Shown here one piece after another: positions 59,601 through 64,000 of a DNA stretch of 64,000 nt. The translations under genes were made by a program, and so were the position numbers. Each line of letters begins with the position of its first letter. Position 1 is the first letter of the stretch. This DNA comes from Bimastos eiseni (Eukaryota > Annelida > Clitellata > Crassiclitellata > Lumbricidae), in assembly GCA_959347315.1 (NCBI GenBank), contig OY365813.1:34351528-34415527 (forward strand). The letters are read 5' to 3'. The notes under the pieces are model-generated. The model searched no databases. It saw nothing but the letters and a program-made list of their open reading frames with translations, and had not been told where the DNA came from.

Positions 59601-62600
59601 TAGATTATGCACAATGACGTCATGATAGGATGTAATCCGCAACATTGAAATTTAAAACAGTCTTTTCACCATGACAACTTAAAATGTAACAATATACAAC
59701 ACGTCATCTAAAAAGACGTACTAATGTTCTTCGGCTGTTATAATACCCCATGGCATCTTTAGGATATGTCACAGGAGGCGCTTTGCGCCTGAGTTCTGGC
59801 GTTCTATGCCAGGCCGACTAAGTGGTTTAACCACTCCGCAAGTGGCGTGAGCTACAATCACACACTTTTGTCAGCGAGTTCCTGAAAAGCATTCGACTTT
59901 AAAAGTCTTGTTCAAATACACACTCTAACATTATGATCACCAACATATTGCAATGAGCGAGCAAGTGAAAAGCACACGCAAGGGTTTTTTACTCTAAAAC
60001 CCTCAGTCCATTCGGATATGGCAGTTACCATTACTTAGCCAGGCGGCTGCCTGTTCGCGATGACCATAGGCATATGTTTTTGGTGAATTGATTAACAAGA
60101 CTTAGCACGAGATTCCTCAGTGACCGTTTTCCGTAACCCGCCACGACTTACTTAAGTACTACCGATCTGGTTTCTGCTCAATTTGGAAATTCTGTCAACG
60201 AAGCAATAGAAAATAAATGACAAACTAAAATTATTAGCAGGCAGACTTAATCAATCAATCAAAGAAATTTATTTGGCTGATCAGAATTATATACAACAGC
60301 TTACAGCGAATCCACAATAAAATAGTAAATAAGTCTAATTCTAGCTGAGAAACGAGAGAAGGGGTCATGTAATGAGTAAGGAGGATGAGATAAGCCCAGG
60401 GAACCCAATTAGGGACCAAAGGTCCCGCAAGTTAGGGCCACCTAGTAGGATAGGTTAAATAGAAAAGTGAGAGCCGGTGTAGCGATTTCAAATTACCCCC
60501 TCACATTCACCTTACCCCCGGTAACTTGAAATCGATTTCAAGTTACCCCTGGGGTAACCTGAAGGCGATTTCAAGTTACCCCTTAAAATTTCAGATTACC
60601 TCCAGTGGTAAGCTGAAATCAGCTTCAGGCTACCCCCCGAGAATCATAATGGCGCTACAGAATATCTCATTATTTAAAACAGTAATTTGAAACCCCTAAT
60701 TATACATAAGCCAATGACGTCATAATAGATTTATGAACTAATTAATTCCCACGACATTTAAAATTAATGAGAACAACTTCATCGCCATGGTGACTGTTGC
60801 GCAATAATATATATGAACCTCATCCAATAAAAGACGCTTGTGTCCTTGGTCTGTTATAAAATGCGATGGCATCTTTAGGATATCAACTACGTGTAGCCGT
60901 AGTCTAACAATGATGAAATAGGTTACTTATTCGAAATGTCACAGGAGGTGCTTTGCGCCTGAGCTCTGGCGTTCTATGCCAGGCCGACTAAGTGGTTTAA
61001 CCACTCCGCAGGTGGCGTGAGCTACAATCACACACTTTTGTCAGCGAGTTCCTGAAAAGCATTCGACTTTAAAAGTCTTGTTCAAATACACGACTCTAAC
61101 ATTATGATCACCAACATATTGCAATGAGCGAGCAAGTGAAAAGCACACGCAAGGGTTTTTTACTCTAAAACCCTCAGTCCATTCGGATAAGGCAGTTTCC
61201 AGTAGTTTTAGCCAGGCGGCTGCCTGTTCGCGATGACCATAGGCATATGTTTTGGTGAATTGATTAACAAGACTTAGCACGAGATTCCTCAGTGACCGTT
61301 TTCCGTAACCCGCCACGACTTACTTAAGTACTACCGATCTGGTTTCTGCTCAATTTGGAAATTCTGTCAACGAAGCAATAGAAAATAAATGACAAACTAA
61401 AATTATTAGCAGGCAGACTTAATCAATCAATCAAAGAAATTTATTTGGCTGATCAGAATTATATACAACAGCTTACAGCGAATCCACAATAAAATAGTAA
61501 ATAAGTCTAATTCTAGCTGAGAAACGAGAGAAGGGGTCATGTAATGAGTAAGGAGGATGAGATAAGCCCAGGGAACCCAATTAGGGACCAAAGGTCCCGC
61601 AAGTTAGGGCCACCTAGTAGGATAGGTTAAATAGAAAAGTGAGAGCCGGTGTAATGGCCCTAATGGGCACCTTGCACGGCTGCCGAGAGTGAAATTCGAC
61701 TCCTGTAATAACTTGTGATGATTCGTTCATACTAGGTTTGTAATCATACTGCGGTTTGGCAGTTTGAAATCAAAACAAATATAATTATGATTAATTACTA
61801 AGGAAGACACCTGAAAGGCTGGAGTCTCTATAATGTGTCCATCTGGGTTTCAATTTTTATCAATTATCTTTGATTTTCCCCATTGTCACTTGTTATAAAC
61901 TGACCTATTGCTTTGAGTAGTCAATTGTTTAAGCTGCTATCTCATTCACCGTCTTGATGAGCCAGAAGCTTACGCATTCTATAACTATTGTGATGTTTTT
62001 ACAATGATATTATTATTGGTGAACTGTTGACTTGACCTTGGCAGTGATCAACTGCTTGAAGGCTGGGTCCGTCGGGTCATTCCTCGTCCGTGACAGCAAC
62101 ACTTACCCGGGGTCGTTTGCTCTGGCCGTCAAAGTGGACGCGGTGCCCATCAACGCTCCGTTGCAGAAACGTAGGTAGCACTTGATTGCTGTGCTTCGTA
62201 TTCTTAAAGGATACTTATCGCTCGATCAATCAATCAATCAATCAAGCAAGCAAGTCAGTAAGCAGTCAGACAGGAAGGCAGGCAGCAATCCAGCCAAATA
62301 AACAATCAATCAACCAAACAACCAGCAAATCAATCAATCAAGCAACCAAACAGTCAGGCACGCAAGCAAACAATTAATCAGTCATCAATCAGTCAGTCAA
62401 TCAATCTGTCAATCAGTCAAATCATTGATTTCTTGCTGATATCTTAGACCCTGATGGCGATGCCTCAGAGGAACTTGTTCGTCACTTCCTCATTGAACCA
62501 ACGCCATCTGGAGTCAGACTCAAGGGATACAAGAACGAATCCGTTTATGGTAAGTTATGGGTATCGTAAGTCATGAAGGTAAGCCGTGACAGCATGTCAT

Positions 62601-63655
62601 AAAGGTGTGTCATAAAGGTATATCATGATGGTACGTCGTGAAGGAATGTGGTAAAGCTTAGTCGTGAAGGTAAGTCGTGAAGGTAAGTCATAATGATCAG
62701 TCGTAGAGGTGAGTCTTTAAGGTTAGTTGTAAATTTATAATCTACTAACCTACTAAACTTAATTTCGTAAGTAATGATTCACTGAACTTAATTTAATGAT
62801 AAAAAATTTAATACTCTTGGTTTAATAATTAATAATTTTACAGACTTAATTTCATGATTAATAATTTATTAAACTCAGTTACATTTTAAGTAATTTAATA
62901 AAAATTATATAATTAACTTAACTTATTGTCATTCACTTATTAAACTTAGTTTTCATAGACTTTATTTAACAAATTAATAATTTCGGGAACCTAATTTAAT
63001 TATTATTAGTTTAACTATCTGAATTATAGCAATAATTAATTTAATAAACTTCATTTCATGATTAATAAATTAGCAAACTGGATTTAATAATCAATAATTC
63101 AATTAGGTGGATTTAATAATAATTAATTTAATAGACATCGTGATCGACCGACTCCTGTAATTATGATTCAAATGCTTTGTGACAGGAAGCTTGGCAGCAT
63201 TGATCTATCAACATTCGATAACGCCTCTGTCGCTGCCCTGCAGACTCCGCCTACCGACTTCCGGTGAGTTAATCGGTTCATAATATCTGCTAGAAATATT
63301 GAGTGGTGCAAGTCCCAGACTTTGAGAAGGAAGGAGGGCAACGCCCGTGTATTTGAATTTAATGACCTGTGACCATTCTACACAACCCCCAAACATACCT
63401 AAGCCGATGATCATGGCTAAGGATTTTTTGTAAAACCATCGGTTTTACCTTAATGCTCTTTTTTGCTAGACATGATTTAACCCGGCTTCGAATTCGAATT
63501 TAATTGCCTCTGGCTATTTTACACAACCCAACAGACGTGCCTGAGCCGATGATCATGACTAATAATCTTCCTATTTGATTTAGATGTCAACCCAAGGGAT
63601 GTCTCTGGAACAAGCGACCAACTATCGTCAATTACGGACCAGCTTGTCTACTGCG
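49075..63655 (+). CDS. Tensin (partial: central region and SH2 domain; PTB beyond window)
   Basis: Focal-adhesion scaffold linking integrin tails to actin and phosphotyrosine partners. Exons: 50181-50378, 51254-52309, 54244-56035, 57342-57487, 58358-58450, 62045-62170, 62448-62549, 63186-63263 and 63584-63655; probable extra exon 49075-49179 (begins [12 protein letters not shown]). From 50181 on all phases agree. The 49-kb exon ends in phase 0, whereas 50181 needs phase 1, so a small exon is missed or the protein starts at ATG 50183. About 1,220 aa are encoded here. Middle: Ser/Arg-rich ([20 protein letters not shown]), then Pro- and Gln-rich disordered sequence ([20 protein letters not shown]). 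SH2 about 1085-1196: [31 protein letters not shown] (Arg of FLVRDS binds phosphotyrosine), [40 protein letters not shown]. The last exon leads toward the PTB domain, which is not in the window. No PTP/C2 exons are seen upstream. Confidence 0.88.
49600..50155. repeat. CCAT/CCAC tetranucleotide-derived sequence
   Basis: 550 bp of ATCCATCCACCCACC-type DNA with longer internal repeats (TTCATCCATTCAACCCAACC CGA). Confidence 0.9.
50410..51235. repeat. TCTCA, TTCTA and CCTAAC degenerate simple sequence (tensin intron)
   Basis: ATCTCATCTAATCTC units grade into TTCTATTCTG and then CTAACCTAACC-like units. The last resembles telomeric sequence only superficially and is interstitial and degenerate. Confidence 0.75.
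52400..53960. other. Tensin intron, non-coding
   Basis: Contains (TA)n at about 52745-52773, a GAT trinucleotide stretch at 52990-53160 and TTG/TTA sequence at 53340-53470. No exon recognised. Confidence 0.5.
53975..54165. repeat. TCCAGTTCAT degenerate repeat
   Basis: About 10-bp units (TTCCAGTTCA, CTGGTCCAAT) ending before the long exon at 54244. Confidence 0.7.
56036..56400. repeat. 35-bp minisatellite (tensin intron)
   Basis: Unit ATTGTATTCCATTTCATTGT ATTTCATTCCATTCG, about four good copies then decay. It begins at the donor of the long exon, is free of stops in the sense frames, and so extends the exon's reading frame. Confidence 0.9.
56490..56665. repeat. (TC)n / (TCTG)n microsatellites
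   Basis: CT and CTGT runs after the 35-bp minisatellite. Confidence 0.95.
56992..57125 (-). pseudogene. LINE reverse-transcriptase C-terminal fragment
   Basis: Same family as 3721-3837: minus strand KGRRRL, then after a 2-bp insertion [20 protein letters not shown]. The frameshift marks it as dead. Confidence 0.6.
57598..57900. repeat. Polypurine (GA-rich) tract
   Basis: About 300 bp of nearly uninterrupted A/G on the plus strand (GGAGAAGAAGG, GGAAGATGAAGAGG) in a tensin intron. Confidence 0.9.
58115..58317. repeat. Polypurine tract ending in (GAA)n
   Basis: GAGAAGGAAGAGG then about 20 GAA/AAG triplets, 40 bp upstream of the exon acceptor at 58358. Confidence 0.95.
58818..58896 (+). repeat. 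Dispersed repeat D
   Basis: GCTGTGATAACGTAGGTCAT TAGCG, CCTCCTCCTTTATCCATGCT and GGGACTGACACTGTCGGAAA. Confidence 0.7.
59190..59335 (-). repeat. tRNA-derived SINE (family A)
   Basis: Minus strand TGGCCGATTGGTTAGAGCAG (A-box), GAGTTCGACTC (B-box), then AAGTCCTTCGCACACAATTG CTC. Best-preserved head of the family with that at 10715. Confidence 0.75.
59766..60481. repeat. Direct duplication, copy 1
   Basis: Begins ATGTCACAGGAGGCGCTTTG and ends GAGAGCCGGTGTA. Near-identical to 60936-61653, with differences limited to a few substitutions and 1-2 bp indels. Contains hairpins AGGCGCTTTGCGCCT and AGTGGTTTAACCACT and an AATCAATCAATCAAAGAAAT segment. Confidence 0.95.
60482..60640. repeat. GATTTCAAGTTACCCC repeats with 28-bp palindrome
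   Basis: Four related units (GATTTCAAGTTACCCC and variants) lie between the two duplicated segments. At 60520-60547 two inverted units make a perfect palindrome centred on ATCGAT (arms GGTAACTTGAAAT / ATTTCAAGTTACC). Confidence 0.9.
60936..61653. repeat. Direct duplication, copy 2
   Basis: Near-identical to 59766-60481 at an offset of 1170-1172 bp. The sequence left of it (60640-60905) matches 59545-59765 only at much lower identity. Confidence 0.95.
61655..61790 (+). repeat. Dispersed repeat E, best copy
   Basis: GGGCACCTTGCACGGCTGCC, GTGAAATTCGACTCCTGTAA and GTAATCATACTGCGGTTTGG, directly after duplication copy 2. Confidence 0.6.
62225..62430. repeat. AATC/AAGC/CAGT simple repeat
   Basis: Tetranucleotide-derived sequence (TCAATCAATCAAGCAAGCAA GTCAG) within the SH2 intron. 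Confidence 0.9.
62555..62730. repeat. GTAAGTCGTGAAG minisatellite
   Basis: Degenerate 13-15-bp units starting 5 bp after the donor at 62549. Several units contain AAG|GTAAGT, an exact consensus 5' splice site. Confidence 0.8.
62740..63140. other. AT-rich degenerate repeat in tensin intron
   Basis: Loose repeats of AATTTAATAAACTTAATTTC ATGATTAAT. No exon. Confidence 0.6.
63318..63345 (-). repeat. Dispersed repeat D fragment
   Basis: CAAGTCCCAGACTTTGAGAA GGAAGG, reverse orientation. Confidence 0.45.
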
Positions 63656-63671
63656 GTAAGAACGAGGGCCA

Positions 63672-63800
63672 GTCCTAACCCTGGATGAAAGAGGAGGGCG
63701 AAGCTTGTGATCATTGTCATCATATAGTGTCGTTATACTACTAATTCTTCCAAACTCCTCCACTGCTTACACTGTGGAAGTGCAATTCCCAATACTGGAT
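63672..63800 (-). repeat. Dispersed repeat D fragments
   Basis: CCAGTCCTAACCCTGGATGA and AATACTGGATGAAGGAGGAT, reverse orientation, after the last exon in the window. Confidence 0.5.
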
Positions 63801-63824
63801 GAAGGAGGATAACGATGTCTTTCA

Positions 63825-64000
63825 GTTTCAGCTTTAATTCTATATAATTCTATCTTATTCCATTAAATTCTATTTAATTATATCCATTTCTATTTGATTC
63901 TTTTTAATTCTATCTGATTCTACTTTATTCTATTTAATTCCATCTAATTCTATTTTATTTTATTTTATTCCATTTAGTTCTATCTAATTCTATTTTATTT
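63825..64000. repeat. TTCTATTTAA degenerate repeat
   Basis: About 10-bp units (TCTATTTAAT) running to the window end. Intron of the tensin gene. Confidence 0.85.

Noticed and set aside
61041..61316. 91-codon minus-strand frame in duplication copy 2
   Set aside because: The same region in copy 1 is broken by small indels, and the peptide has no recognisable domain. It is most likely chance within a repeat.

Overview
This window is intron-rich animal nuclear DNA, most likely from an invertebrate. The evidence is four conserved metazoan genes split into many short exons with GT-AG introns, AT-rich introns full of micro- and minisatellites, tRNA-derived SINEs, 5'-truncated LINE ends and small inverted-repeat DNA transposons. 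I cannot fix the phylum from sequence alone. A 200-N assembly gap lies at 5166-5365.

Layout. 1-14.0 kb: gene-poor and dominated by repeats ((GTGA)n, (ATGT)n, a 15-bp minisatellite, hAT-like MITEs, dead reverse-transcriptase ends). One candidate CpG-rich first exon begins ATGGCGGC at 2617. 14.0-23.4 kb, minus strand: RTF1, the Paf1-complex/Plus3-domain transcription elongation factor, fully reconstructed as 13 exons encoding 681 aa. 25.6-31.1 kb, plus strand: cytosolic malate dehydrogenase MDH1, complete apart from an uncertain exon that holds only the initiator Met. 31.1-36.5 kb: intergenic, with two related inverted-repeat elements. 36.5-44.5 kb, plus strand: a cyclic-nucleotide-binding-domain protein resembling CNBD2, 13 exons, about 637 aa. 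44.5-49 kb: intergenic, with a MITE flanked by a perfect 8-bp target duplication and a 164-bp higher-order minisatellite. 49-63.7 kb, plus strand: a tensin with a long disordered, Gln-rich middle and a C-terminal SH2 domain. Its PTB exons must lie beyond the window, and no PTP/C2 exons are seen upstream.

The genes are unrelated housekeeping, cytoskeletal or signalling genes and do not form an operon or cluster. No clearly new molecular system is evident. The observations most worth following are two RTF1 3' splice sites abutting antisense copies of the same dispersed repeat, a tensin intron whose minisatellite carries extra consensus 5' splice sites beside the real donor, a 35-bp intronic repeat open in all three frames after a long tensin exon, a recent 717-bp direct duplication separated by a spacer that carries a perfect 28-bp palindrome, and four small hAT-like elements with 8-bp target duplications.
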